The notes: a model not told the origin generated them from the sequence alone. A stretch of 64,000 nucleotides of DNA from Eucalyptus grandis (GCF_016545825.1 NC_052617.1:2986001-3050000); one strand, 5' to 3'. Numbered from the stretch's first letter, positions 12,595 to 25,330 are shown. Translations and numbers: made by a program.

Positions 12595-12920
12595 AGTGTT
12601 TGGCGCTCGAAGAATATGAGGACTTCAGAGCGTGAGTTCTCCATGGATCTGCACTTCTATTTCCTACTCAAAATGCACTTGGCGTTGATGAACTCAAGGA
12701 GGCGGCTGAGTTTGAAGTGATGAACTTGATTGTGCTGGTATGGAAGGTGGATGAAAGCAAAGAGAAAGTAACATTGAGGATCCATGGTTGAAGCTGTCGC
12801 ATCTGTTAAAGGAAAAAACATCCAACGGTGGATGTAGACAATAATTGCACCATGTGATGTTGAACTTGTAGCCGGTGACCATCTATGGCGAAGTTAGAGG
12901 TCTGCCTGATGCTGGATGTA
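12595..12920 (+). pseudogene. Remnant of a second DTW-domain gene
   Basis: Nucleotides align with the DTW gene at 2995-3260. CGAAGAATATGAGGA, ACTCAAGGAGGCGGCTGA-like, AACTTGATTGTGCTGG, GATGAAAGCAAAGAGAA, CATGGTTGAAGCTGTCGC-like and TATGGCGAAGTTAGAGGTC-like blocks occur in the same order. Indels destroy the frame, the DTW signature itself is altered (GCTGGTATGGAAGG), and about 50 unrelated bases interrupt the block near 12805-12865. It shows that a P450-DTW pair was duplicated and that one DTW copy has almost vanished. Confidence 0.75.
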
Positions 12921-14100
12921 TATTGTGCACTTCAATCAGGCTGGATTGCATTATGCGAATTTGTATTATTCTGATACATCCGTAAATGATGGACGCTAGT
13001 CAATGAAACATCATCACATTGTGCTGCAGGCTGATATTATGTATAACTGACGTGCAAAGTTGCAAACACTACCATGAAAAGGAGCTGCGGAAGCAATAAC
13101 CACACTAGAGATGAGGATTTAATGAGTTAATCATGTCATGTGTTGGCAATTGGCATACTTTAGGATAAGAAAGCATGCATAAAGAGGAGACTTGTCACAT
13201 TTCATGTACTTCCCCTACTTTTCACATCAAGCCCATGTACTTTCAATTTAAGTATTTTCAGCGACACATTATCTTATCAAATCCCTGTAGATTGAGAATG
13301 AATCAAATCTTTTACTTTTTTGTAGCTTGTCACCAAGTCGCTATTCGTGATGTGGCCTTTTCATCCACTTATTTATAGCTTGACCCTGGTCTTGGGACTT
13401 CGCAAGTCACTGAGTCTTTGATAAAGTCGTCAAAAAACAACCTTTTTTTGTTAGGTTAGTAAGACAAGTGTTAGTATCAAATCCTTAATTAGCAGTGGAC
13501 TACTTGTTAACGCACTACTAAAAAGGGCAAGAAGATCATACAAAATCTTTTAATAAAATACTATACATTGAATCGAATTCAATTCAAAATATACCGAAAA
13601 TATTAGTTTGTTGTTTTACTTCTTATTTTTTATTTCTTTTTTCACATAAAGTAGAAGAATTGATTGAATCAAAAACGCAAAGGAGGTTCATGGCCAAGGG
13701 TAAAGATGTCTGAGTAACGGTTATTTTAGAATGTACCAACTGTGTTAGAAACGGTCTTAATAAGGAATCAAGTGCAAAGCCCCGTAAAAATGGAGTGCTC
13801 GACCCTCAGGTCTAGGGAGGGTAGGATGTGGTTCAATTAGTTCAGGTTCGAGGCAATGGCTTTCTAACTTCTTGACTACGGGTAGTTCCTAGCTATGCTT
13901 GGGTATTAATTTAATCAATATTTAATGCACATCACATATTAGTATCGTTTAGAGGTCATGTCAGCTAAATTCTGTGTTAGTGGAACTTGATTAAACATTA
14001 TATATAAGTAAAAAGATCCAATTAAAAAAATTGAAATCAAGTGCATTTAATTAGGAAAGACAGCCAAAGTATATAGACAAAAAAAAGGTTGAATCATAGA
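12921..14100. other. Intergenic, AT-rich
   Basis: No recognisable gene or transposon. It separates the DTW remnant from the phosphatase pseudogene. Confidence 0.45.
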
Positions 14101-14392
14101 AAGAACAACAACGATAGAACAAGACGAGGAGCAATGATGAATTCTTTAGGATGACAAGACAGAAAAGAACAGCCATAATCGAGAAGAGAGCTGCAACACG
14201 GTTGCTGATTACTGCGGGGAAAGGAAAACGGCCCTATATAAGAAGAAGGCCCAACACCGAACCAAGGCCTGAAGCGGCGATCCCATCGCGTCACTTCTCT
14301 TCCCACTTTTACCAACCGAATATTTTGCTCGGGCTAAGCAAGCCAGCAAGAAACAGCTGCGGAGAAAACGGAGGCGTTGGAAATGAACAACG

Positions 14393-17099
14393 TTCCCTGA
14401 CAAACGGAGAAGCATTTGGGAAGTCGACAAGGGAGGAAAGATCCCGACTTTGGTACTGTTCCTGTGCATCTTCTCGGCTGCCGTCGCGGCCGATTACGTG
14501 CGGCCCCAGCCTCGCGAGACCCTCGATTTCCCGTGGGACCGCAAGCCATCTTCTTATCCCCATTCCCCAGCAGGTGAAGGACTTAGCGATTCTCGGGCCT
14601 TCTTTTTGCTGTCGATCTTTCGTTTCGAAAGCCCTCTTTTTTGGGGGATGGAATTTGTCGAGTTTGCGTGGCTTCGTTACCTGGGCCGTCCTTTTCTGTT
14701 GAATTCTTTGGGGGGTTGAATTCGGCTCGCTTGTCTGCAAGTTCTGAAACTGTCACTTTCTTTGAGCTTTTTGCTGTGTTCTTGAAGCTGGAGTTGCTTC
14801 GTGGTTCATCCGGTGGTGAAGATTGTGAGATGTGGAGTGTCAAATCACGTAAGGAGGGACCTCAACTAATGGATGGTACAAAGGGGAAAAAGGAAATTTA
14901 ACGTTAAGCTAGGTACTTCATACGGCAACAAACCAAGATTAGTCGTTTACTACTGAAGTTACTATCTTTATCTTTATCGGTGTGATGACTACTGTCAGTC
15001 TCATAACCCTACACCGTCCTTGTCGACTATGTTAATTTTTGGCAGTATTGCCAATTTATGGTGAAAGCCAAGGTGTTGAATGATCTGTAGTGATCTGCCA
15101 TGAGACAGTAGGTTTCTTGTTTTTCTCAATATATGTGTCTATTGAGTTTGTTTACTTGATTCGCTTAATGGGCAGTGGATTCATCAATAGTTGGTGTTTT
15201 CAGTATTGTTTTGAGATGAGTTTCAGCTGCTTCACCAACATCTTAAATTGATACATTATGTGACAGTATCAAAATCCTCTTGCAGGTTCACATTTCTTTA
15301 GCCGGAGAGGGACATATGCGCATCTCATGGGTCACTGATGGTAAATCTTCCCCTTCATACATGGAATATCAAACATTGCCTGGTCAATATGCCTCAACAG
15401 CTCAAGGAGAGAGCACTTCTTATAGTTATCTATTTTATAGCTCTGGAAAGATACACCACACAGTGATTGGGCCATTGGAGAGCAACACTGTTTACTTCTA
15501 CAGATGTGGAGGAGAAGGTCCTGAGTTCCAGCTCAAGACTCCTCCCACAGAACTTCTGGTTGCTTTCACTGTTGCAGGAGATTTGGGCCAAACTGGCTGG
15601 ACCAAATCAACACTAGACCACATTGATCAATGCAAGTACAATGTGCATCTCCTTGCTGGAGACCTGTTCTATGCTGATTACATACAGCATCGCTGGGACA
15701 CATTGGTGAGCTGGTGCAGCCACTTGCAAGTGCAAGGCCTTGGATGGGAACACAAGGAAACCACGAGGAGGAGAGCATTCCACTGATTAAAGATGGATTT
15801 CAGTCCTACAATGCTAGGTGGAAGATACCATATGAGGAGAGTGGATTGAGTTTGAATCTATACTATTTTGAGGTGGCAGGCTTCCATGTCATCATGCTTG
15901 GCTCATACACGACTACGATGACTACTCAAGAGTAATATAATTGATTGAAGGTTATTCTGCATTTCCCTTTTCTTTGCCATGCAAAAGTTGTTGCAATACT
16001 ACAGATGCAGTAGTGAATCAATTAAATGCACTGATTACAAAGGAGGAAGTCTGTGCTGTTAGCCATCTGTAAAGTTAGGATTCTGAGATTGAGGTAACAA
16101 ATCTCACAGATAGGAAAGATTAAATTTATAATTTATATATCCTTGATTATATATTGTTAAGAGTAAATAGATTTAAAATCAAATTTAGCTGCTATTTTGC
16201 TAATGAGGCAATTTTCAATCTTGACCTTGCTATGGGGAATTAATTTCCATATTAGTTGTCAAAGGCAAAGGTGTTCATTGTCAGCTATCATATGTTGCTC
16301 TTTGTTCTCTTATATTGATGCAAAGGACTTATGCTGATATTTAGTGCTTATTTGTGTCTGATGGATTTGAATTTTCTGCTAATCTACAGGCTGATCTTTT
16401 AAAGGTTGATTGCAGTAAAACTCCATGGCTGATCCTATTGTTCCATGTACCTTGGTATTAACAGTAACTATCCTTCTCCAAGGTGAAGGCGATGGGATGA
16501 AGCAAGCTATGGAACCGTTGCTTTATGCAGCTGGGGTGGACATAGTATTTGCAGGTTCTGTGCATGCTTATGAGCGATCTGTATGACCCTATACCTATAC
16601 TTTTTCATCTCTCATTGTCATTTGATGTGCACAAGGCATGATTTTAAGTGGTCATCACTGAACAGAAACGTGTCAATTCTGGACAACCGGATCCTTGCGG
16701 TGCTGTTCACGTTTCTATTGGCAATGGGAGGGAACAAAAGGTTTAGCTCATAGGTATGTCCTCACTCTAAAGAAAGCTCTTGATTAGGGATTCGATAGGG
16801 CATACTGTTGATGAATTTTCAAATGGATGCATCGGGAAAGGCTGATTTGGCTCCTGTGTATCATTAACGATAAGAACCCCCAGCCAGAGTGGTCTGTCTT
16901 CCGCGAAGCCAACTTCGGTCACAGTAAGCTCAAGGTTGTGAATTCAACACATGCATTCTGGAGCTGGCATGGAAATGATGATGACGAGCCAGTGAGGTCC
17001 GACCATCTGCGGATTACTTCTTTGGAGAGTTTGGGTTGCCTCGCTGAAAAGAAACATTCCTTGAGGAAAATTCTCATGGCTCCTTGGTATTGGCGGTAA
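14393..17099 (+). pseudogene. Purple acid phosphatase (PAP18/PAP22-type), full-length pseudogene
   Basis: Plant PAPs are secreted binuclear metal phosphatases. Exon 1 (about 14393-14573) encodes a signal-peptide-like L-V-L-F-L-C-I-F-S-A-A-V-A-A then D-Y-V-R-P-Q-P-R. Exon 2 (15285-15935) encodes V-H-I-S-L-A-G-E-G-H-M-R-I-S-W and the metal motifs G-D-L-G, G-D-L-F-Y-A-D and G-N-H-E. Later pieces encode L-F-H-V-P-W-Y (about 16435), A-G-S-V-H-A-Y-E-R-S (about 16550) and the C-terminus P-Q-P-E-W-S-V-F-R-E-A (16879-17099). Breaks: no in-frame ATG; a 7-base insertion near 14560 shifts exon 1 out of phase; a missing base near 15705; another near 15910; TAA right after V-P-W-Y; and the conserved G-H-x-H motif is G-S-V-H, losing an active-site His. 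Intron positions are kept, so it arose by DNA duplication and not by retroposition. Confidence 0.88.
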
Positions 17100-18480
17100 G
17101 AAATCTTGATGCCTTGGCCTATACAGGATTAGTCTTATGGTGATGTAGCTAGGATAGGGTGATGCTTTATCAATAGGTTTTTTTTTTCCCCGGTCGGTTG
17201 TCAATTATTTACATTGAGACGGTGCAAAATTGAGTGAATCCTGTGGGATTCAATAGAAATATATATTTTCTGGGAAAGTTGTGGGTGCCAGGTCTCTATT
17301 GCGCATGATGGCCATGTTAAATGCAACCTGTACTGTCCTACATTGTGACAATCAACCTCATCCTTCTGTCATATCTTTCATCTAAGTTTCAAATAAATAT
17401 TAGTCCTTAATTATTGAAAAAATAGTAAAATGTTCATTCTATGATTGCTTAGTACAAAACTCTGTATAATGGCAAAAAAGAAAATCATATCGAATGTTTT
17501 ATTTCTTCATCCAATTAAATTTTATTGTTAACTCACTATGAAATTGCACAAGAAATGAAAAATAAGGCGCGTTCATGCACACACACACCACATGCATGAA
17601 ACTAATTCTATTTTACGACACTTTGGAGGTGATATGGGAGCATCCAATGTAGTTTCATCGACCAACTCAAAACTATCGATGTTTATCCAAGAAAATATCC
17701 ATTCTGGAATCACTCGCCCCATCACGCATCAGGAGGGCATTTTGCTTTTTGCTTGCCTGTGATTTTGAGCTCTTAAATCTAGTAAATTCATAGCTCTTAG
17801 GATTTTTTTCACATTTATATGATATACATTATCAACGCAACGTTTCATATGAACGGTTTTATAATGTGGAAATGTCATCCATAATTATAGAATAAATCTA
17901 CGTTTTAAACTTCAAAAGTATATATGAATCGTTTTTCAAAACCTGCTCTTGTAAAGAAATTTTTACATCGCTAGCGTACAAAAATCTTATTTAAGAAATC
18001 ATAATAAATCCATGCGGAAACTGTGCAAAGCTCTAATCAGGAAGGGAAGGGGCAAAAAGATGAAGATAAAAAGTAAAATAAATAAAGTATATTTAAAAAA
18101 TCGAAAAATATTTAAATATTATTAAAAATTGTCTATGTAAATATTAGTTATGTCACATAAAATAATTAACGTCCATGCTAACAATTTTTAATCAAAATTA
18201 GCTGCATAGATTGAATTGACATAAACACAAAAGATTAGAGATTCAATTGGCAAAAAAAAAAAAAAAAAAAAAGATTTAAGATTGAATTGGAACAATCACA
18301 AAAAGATTTAAAACTTTTTTGTTGATTTTCCCATTATTCTTACAAAATACCGCATGTGAACTTGTGGTGAACTCTCTATGGAAAACCCCATCACTTATAC
18401 AGTATTAGATTATAGTGATCATTGTTGTATATCTGTCCTGCTATTGTTTTTTGCTTCCTGATCTTCTTCTCGGATGAGAT
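17100..18480. other. Intergenic, very AT-rich
   Basis: No gene recognised. It contains an (AC)n run at about 17578-17587 and an A-run at about 18252-18272. The first 250 bases may be the old PAP 3' UTR. Confidence 0.4.
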
Positions 18481-18494
18481 TCAGAAAGACCACT

Positions 18495-18590
18495 AGCATA
18501 ATGCATGAAGTGGACAAAAACCGGTTTGACTTGGGTGGTTCATTACTCAATTCTTTGGACATGGCATTGCTATCTCATTGGCATCTGCAG
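18495..18590. repeat. Dispersed repeat, copy of about 25918-26010
   Basis: GCATAATGCATGAAGTGGACAAAA-like, CCGGTTTGACTTG, GGTTCATT and TTGCTATCTCATTGGC-like blocks occur in the same order near 25918-26010. The two copies flank the broken NLR. They could be relics of an element or a segmental duplication; there is no terminal structure to decide. Confidence 0.5.
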
Positions 18591-19242
18591 CACAGATGAT
18601 GGTGCTGCTTCAATCCCACTCATATGTTGCGAGTTAGAATTCTATAGCTTGCGTAGTACATCACGGACTCATCAGGAGTTAAGGATGCGGACCCTTCTCA
18701 CATTCCATTCGGATAACGTGAATTCCCTCACATTTTTCATGAAGAAAAGAAGAATCAACACAGAGAGTGTCATTTGACTCTCGTTGAACACTTGTCGGGG
18801 TGAAGTCCAATGACTTGAAGTAAAAGGAACAAACGGAGCTGCTTGTACAAAAGTAATAAACACACTCTGAAGCACCTTCAAACAAAATGGAGTTAAAGCT
18901 AAGGGGCTTGCTCAAGTAAATAAGGTATTGCCACACCAATGGTGAACAATCGGGTTCGGACACTCAACTAATATAAAATTAAACAAAAAAGGAGTTAAAA
19001 GAAACAGCTTGCGCATATATTTATGAATTTTCCAAAGAGTACTGCCATCACAAGAGTAAACTTTATGCATCAAGCATTCTGAATTAATTTTTTGTTTGCA
19101 ATAATTGCCTCAACATTTCGAAAAACTTAATATGAGGCTTCATTTTTGCTGATGCGGATTGTTTAACTAGGTGAAAGTGAGGACGTGGGCAGCCAAGTTA
19201 TTCTTTTTTTCCGAATAAAAATATTATTTTCCCTTTTTCTAC

Positions 19243-19545
19243 TCATTCTTTTCTTTCATTTTTTCCTCCTTCCTCAGGCGCCCGATCTAGCTGCTGAACC
19301 GTTGACATGGACCGAAAAATAACATCGACTTCTTGATTTAAATGATAGTTCATTGAAAATAAAACAGTCCTATTTTCATCCTTAGACCTCGTAAAAGAAA
19401 TTGAGTCTTTGACGTCCATTTTTCTTTTTAGCCGTCCATAATGCAACAGATACACTTTTGCTGAGACACTCATAGCCAATGCTTTGTGATTTTCTATTGC
19501 ATGATACCATGACCCTGCTGCTTGTATTCTGAACTGATCGAGCAT
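19243..19545 (-). other. Unidentified open frame, possible exon fragment
   Basis: A 100-residue minus-strand frame. Its composition looks protein-like (a stretch such as S-W-Y-H-A-I-E-N-H-K-A-L) and it ends in an acidic/basic tail. I do not recognise a family. It may be an exon of a decayed gene or chance. The stretches on both sides (18600-19240 and 19550-20080) show nothing recognisable. Confidence 0.2.
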
Positions 19546-20079
19546 AATTGTGTAGACAGAGATACATACATATTTTCAAAGAGATTGCACGCATAAAATA
19601 TGCAAAAATGAAGACAAACTAACTGCTCAGAAGGATCTAATCTGACGAAAAATGAAATGAGAAGGGTTCCACAAAAGCATCATCTTTGTTTCAACCGACA
19701 ATCCTCAATCAATCCTTAGAGATAACTCATTTCCATTACAAAAATAAAATATACCACGGCATTCAAAATACACAATAGAACGCGCCTTTTGGCAACAAAA
19801 AAATGGCACACGAGAAAAAGTCATTCGTATGGCCACTTGAGTTTGCAGGAAAGCATGCATTGAATAATTAAAATAGCAGCTGAAGGTCTTTCAGCAGGCT
19901 TTCTTCCAAAGCAGCATCATAGGAAATCTTTTCCCTAGGTGGACAATTATGCAAAAGCCAATGTTCGAGAGCTGCATGACTTTAGTTCTAATCCAAGTCT
20001 CTACAGCTGTATAACTATATATAATAGCCAGACTGTATGGACTTAGAGCCTGGTAGAACACAGGAATGGACACTGAAAA

Positions 20080-23000
20080 GGAGATGAGGTTGAAGAATAG
20101 CCTGAGTAGTGGGATCATCCCATATCAGCATCTTCCACTTTTCCTCACTTTCCACATCACTACGTGGAAAGATGCTCAATATCATCACAAAATTGCAGTT
20201 GCAAAGGAATCCTGTTCAATTTTGGGCATGTGTACGCCCCTGTATAATCCATGGAATCGCAACTTATTGGGACTTCGCATATGCTCTTCAGCTAGGGTAG
20301 ATTGTGTAGGTACAAGCGCTTCAGCTTTGGGAGAGAAATTGAAGACTGGAAGGATGAAGGGGTGTTGTTTATAGGAGTTATTATGCTTCCTTCTTGGCCT
20401 TGTCCTGCTCCGCTTATCATCTCCACCATTCCTCTGCAGCAATCGACCCAAATACTATCGGGGTTTCGAAGATGGATCAACAACTCATGAGGAAACAACT
20501 TTCTCATGTTACTGCAACGTCCCACTATAAGAGATTTGTAAGAAATCTCTTCAAATGGCATGTACGGGGGATGATCTCCAGTTATCTCCTCCATGTTCAG
20601 GCAAAAATATACCAAGAGCACTCTCAGATTAGAGTAGTGGGGTAGCCACTTAGATTCCACCACTCTCTTCATTTTTATACAGCTCTCAATTACAATCTTT
20701 TCTAGACTAGGGACGGCTGGGGCATTTGTGGTGGTGGTGATGTAACTGCTGCTGTTATCTCCAGTATTTCCTCACAAAAAGATATTTTAATGGATCGTAG
20801 AAGTGGAAGGTAGAATTCAGACCCATGCCCGAAGAGATACTTCGGTTTCAGATAATCCCATATCACCAACTCCCTAAGGCGCCGGAAGAGGAGAGGGATA
20901 GGCGCTGAAGCGGGGGAGTCATGGATGCCAATTATTTCTTCATCTTGTCCTCCACAGAGCACCCATAAGTTTTTCCAACTGACGATATTTAGCTCATCAA
21001 GGTTTTCAAGAGGACCCAGTCAGTCAAATTTGTTGTACTATCGCATCTTCTCCCTGCCAATGTCAGCACATCTTGGGGAATCAAAATACAAATGCCACCA
21101 TGCTCACAATAGCACGACTCCTCTCACCAAATGTCAACCCTCCTCTCACAATTCCCAAATCTAGCATCATCACTCACTTCCACATAACCATTTAACTCTT
21201 CTTGATCTACTTTGAGCTCATAATAGCAAGGGCTAATCTACTTAATAACCATCACACCTTTATTGAAACCATCCACATCTTCAAAGCAGCATTCAAGTGT
21301 CTCCAATGCCCACAAATTTGTGATGTCTTCTCCATTTACTGCCAGAGCTTTAAGATATTGCAAGTTTAGCAAACCTCCCCAGTGTTCCTTTGGGTAATCT
21401 CCTTATAGATGTACGAGTTAGGTCAAGGTATCTCAAGTTCACCAACAGACCCTCGAGCGCTTCAAGACTCTCACAGCCGCTAACATCCACCTTTCTTAAG
21501 ACGTGAGCTTCCCTAGCTAAGGAATACGGCGCAATTTACTACAACCTTCAAGCAATAGTGCTCTCAAGTTTACCAAGTCTGAGATGGAATTGGGAAGTTT
21601 TCTTAGATCACATCCACTAACATTCAAAACCTTTAGCCCCCATAATTTTTTGAAGAAAGAATCAGGGATGACTGCATCATGCGACAAGCCATAACCCAAT
21701 AGAAGAGTTGATACTTTTGGGCAAATTGGTAACATGTTCAACGCAAATTCTATAAAGCAATTCTCCATTAGAGAAACTTTCTCCAAAGCATCCGGCTATA
21801 ATTCCTTGGGTGGAATCCTCGTCAACCCCTTTCCTGCTTCTACAATGGAAGTCACACTCATGATGTGCAATGCCGTGTCTCTAATCAAATCGTGCATTGT
21901 CATTGCTATCCCATGATCTTCCAATAGGCAAACATTTCCCAGTCCGTTTAGAATGGTCAGCCCTCTATTACATTGTCTCTCCCCCATATTCAATCCACCA
22001 ATCAATCATTGGTCAATAAGGAATTCTATCAACTCTAACTTACCAATCCACTGATCTTCTCAATAAAGTGCACAAGATAAGAAACATTGTTGAACTTTAG
22101 GATTACTGAGGCAATCGTAACTGAATTTTAGTTTCATTAAGACCTTTTCCATATATGTTTGCCCCATATCTAATTCTTTCTAATTCACCAAGCAGTCCTT
22201 CCATTTAAATACATCGGTCACTCCTCGCATGCTTGCTGCCATCATGATGACTCCAAGTGGCAAGCCTGCACATTCTTTAACAATGTACTTCACAACTGCT
22301 TCAGTTTCCAAATGAAGTGCCACTTCAGATCCAAGCTCCTGCATAAATAATATCTTTGCTTCTTTTTGAGATAGAGGTTTAATTTTTATCTTCTCTGGAC
22401 ACTACATTTTGCAGCATACATCAAAGGATCGAGTGGTCATAACCAACTTAAATCCATCTACTCTAACAAGTATTCTCACCTCTTCAAGATTAAAATATTT
22501 CCACATGTCATCAAGGATTACTATAGACTTCCTTGTGGTTAAACAACTGGACAGCATTGCTGCTCGTTTGCTCACATCCTTTACATGTAGTGTGCCCAAA
22601 CCTAGTGCCTCCCAAATGTCATCCTGCAACATTTGTGGGTTGGAATCTAGTGAAACAGTGATCCACAACACATTGCCATAGTTTGCTTTTTCTAGGACAA
22701 ACCCCCATTCCATAGACGCCTAATTGGGATACTCGATTCCCTACTAGGTACTCCAAAATCTTTGTAGCATTTCTCTCAAATGCCTCGCCCCCCCAATCTT
22801 TACTTCTGAAAATTTATTGAATTTGGTCTCTCTCACCTCAAATACTCCTTTTGGGAATTTGCCTTGTCTCAGAAGGTCTTCTGCTTTTTGCTTCAGTTTA
22901 TTAGTATGATGTGACAAACAACGCTTACTTGTTGCTTCGGTATAATCATTTAATAAAATTCTCCACATCAGGCAACCAATTCTCAACTTCCTTCTCTGCT

Positions 23001-25110
23001 TCTTTACAGACAGAGACACAGCAAATTCTAACTCATCCCTTATGCCAGCTACTCTGCTATAATGTAGTTCTAGTTTTCTTTTCAAAGCTCCATTCTCTTC
23101 AAAGTTGTTTCCTATGTTTGGATGACTCGTCATTGGTGCACCCTCGTTCACATCTAATTCTGCAATTTAAAAATTCCATCTGTTAGTCTCATAATAGCAT
23201 TTTTGCTGGTCGATAACATAACATGGTGATACATAAGGATTAATTTAAGCAAATAACCATATACCCGATAATGATGAGGGGCCTACAAGGCCTATTCCAC
23301 AAGGTGGAATCTGAGGCGGTGGAAGAGCATTATTCAGAGCTTGTGATGATGATGGGATACATGGATCCACACCATTGGATCTTGTGGGTGACTTGTGACT
23401 AAATGATTTTTCCATGATGATGATGATGACACGGTTGGATTCTCATGCACGGTCCCGAGATCAATGGATTGATGCAGAACACTTTGACGTTGAGTGGGCA
23501 CCAAAGCTGGTTGTAATAAAATATTTGTGTGAGATCAATCAACAATTGGAGTTTCAAACCAAGCCACAGGTAAAACAACATCTAGAACTTGATCACACAA
23601 AATATCTACAATAAAAATAACTAGCTGCAAAAGTTAAATATTTTGAAAAAAGAAAGGGTGCAACAAAAAGGAAGTGATATCAGAAATAGGGAATATGCAA
23701 TGATGCTTGGCATGTTCCCGATTGGACAACCCCCGTTCGTACCTTGTGTAAAAAAGAATCATATTTTAGATTTCGTCTGGGGACATATAAATATCTAACG
23801 GAAAGATAGTAACAATTTAGATTAATCCAGACACCTTGTGATGATAATGGGCCTGCTGTATTTGTCGCCAACTCTGCAACTGCAAATCAATTGCCTCAAT
23901 AACGGGAGAGCCAGTTATAAGCTGTGATGCAACAGAAGGATCCCTGTCCACTGGAGTTTGTGAAGCAAATGAACGTGCATCATTCCATATTCCTTCTCAC
24001 ACCTCGGGCGAAGCTGATCAGGATTCCGGACAGTGTTGGTCAGGCTTATATTGCTGAGTACAGGAACCACTTCCGCTACACCCGCTTGACTACAATCCTG
24101 CAAACAATTTGTACGGTCCACATCAAGGGATGAATCATTCTGTAATGATGATCCCCTTGTTTGATTATCCAGTACATTTACATGACGATATTCAACAAGA
24201 TTCTCTGCCAAAGAGCCCGAAAGAATAGAGCAGTCTGGTGAATATAGCAGCCAATCTGAAGTGATTCCATCTACCACGTTGAACTCTGATGAAACTGACG
24301 CTCTAGTGATTCCATATGCACGAGAAATTTTGGTAAGAGTAAAGGCGACGGTGGCTCCGTAAATAATTGATTGCTGTATTCTCTGCTCTCTCCTTCAGCC
24401 ACCTCTCTGCTCTCTTCTTCAGCCCCCTCAGCATGTGTCACAGTGTCAGCATGCCACGTGATTGCGGTTCCACGGAAAATTGATTGTTGGCTTCTCTGCT
24501 CTCTCCTTCAGCCACCTCTCTGCACCCTTCTTCAACCAACTCAGCTAGAATCGGCATGTCAGTTCAGTGGACGATTGACCGATTGCTTCTCTGCTCTCTT
24601 CTTCAGCCACCTCATCGAGTAATGACTGCATTAGCTTTCTTACGTGGTCCGGCACTTCCTTGCAAATGGAAGTCCGTTCATTTGACACTCCAAGCAAGTG
24701 ACCTTTCACTCCTGTAACGTCTCCAAAGAATTCTTCACTGCACTAGTGACAACGCCATTGGTTGTCCCCCAGTTTATTGACGAATTCCTAGGCAATATCG
24801 TCTTTGCTACGAAACTACAAGCAAATAGAAGGGACCCCATCATAAAATATCCCAATCTTCGTGAATCTTTCTAGTGGGCATACCATTATTCTCAAGCAAA
24901 AAAGAGGTAACACAAGTACGAGAGCCACCTCATCATGTAACCACTGCATTGGCTTGCTTATGTGCTCTGGCACTTTTGTGGAAAAGGCAATCACTTTGTC
25001 TGGAATTGTGAGAAAGTGACTTTTCACTCTTGTAACTCTTCCCGAGTACTCCTTCTGGCAGTGAGGACAACGCCATTTCTTGGGCGGCAGCCTAATCACG
25101 AATTTCCAGC
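20080..25110 (-). pseudogene. BED zinc finger-CC-NBS-LRR (NLR) disease-resistance gene, broken
   Basis: NLRs are intracellular immune receptors. Read on the minus strand from the right: BED zinc-finger units (25099-24600), a long N-terminal linker (24600-23900), a coiled-coil region (23151-22760), then an NB-ARC domain. The NB-ARC shows kinase-2 S-I-V-I-L-D-D-M-W (about 22510), RNBS-B V-M-T-T-R-S-F-D-V (about 22430), E-C-A-G-L-P-L-G (about 22280), Q-Q-C-F-L-S-C-A-L-Y (about 22090) and M-H-D-L-I-R-D (about 21890). LRRs follow from 21800 to about 20250, with a C-terminal W-D-D-P-T-T-Q-A-I-L block near 20110. Disabling lesions: a frameshift in a G-run near 22790; loss of most of the P-loop (G-M-G is followed directly by sequence beyond G-V-G-K-T) near 22700; TAG after C-C-K-M near 22402; TAA codons in RNBS-D; TAG at 21796-21798 where W is expected before P-D-A-L-E; and several frame changes in the LRRs. 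It cannot bind ATP and is non-functional. Confidence 0.85.
24365..24620. repeat. Tandem repeat of about 110 bp in the NLR linker
   Basis: The string TTCTCTGCTCTCTCCTTCAG followed by CCACCTCTCTGC recurs at about 24380 and 24493, with a partial third copy at about 24590. On the minus strand it encodes repeats of an acidic E-V-A-E-E-E-S-R-E-A-like linker that follows the BED finger. Confidence 0.65.
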
Positions 25111-25330
25111 CATATCTTCAACTGGCAGCATACTTGATTATCAACCTACAAACAAAAAGAGCGCACCCGATCATTTGGCATATTGTATATTTTCTTAGCG
25201 CGCATAGCACTATTATCGAGCAAATGATAGCATCCACAGGTACTAAAGCCATAAGCCATTCAACAATCCAAAAGATAGTTGGCCATGAGAAAGTCCCAAT
25301 CAACTCAAGCACAACTTGGAAATTGCCGAC
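24600..25330 (-). repeat. Tandem BED zinc-finger repeats in the NLR N-terminus
   Basis: Two BED-type units are readable on the minus strand. The first has K-K-W-R-C-P-H-C-Q-K-E-Y then V-K-S-H-F (25080-24970). The second has Q-W-R-C-x-x-C then V-T-G-V-K-G-H-L-L-G-V and I-C-K-E-V-P-D-H-V (24750-24620); a TAG sits between its two cysteines. The linker after each is also repeated: bases 25150-25260 resemble 24835-24930 (GGCTTTAGTACCTGTG-like and TTTGCTYGATAATAG-like blocks). That implies a third, more eroded unit to the right and a period of roughly 330 bp. Confidence 0.7.

Noticed and set aside
12282..12720. 80- and 130-codon frames upstream of P450 copy 2
   Set aside because: They fall in duplicated promoter-side DNA and the DTW remnant; the matching frame near copy 3 (30595) is not conserved as protein.
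13790..13880. Possible tRNA-derived SINE (GGTTCGAGGC-like box B)
   Set aside because: Only one weak box-like string, no poly(A) tail and no target duplication.
14151..14740. Overlapping long frames on both strands near the PAP first exon (183, 143 and 86 codons)
   Set aside because: They overlap the true PAP exon 1 frame and its 5' leader in other frames, with no recognisable protein.
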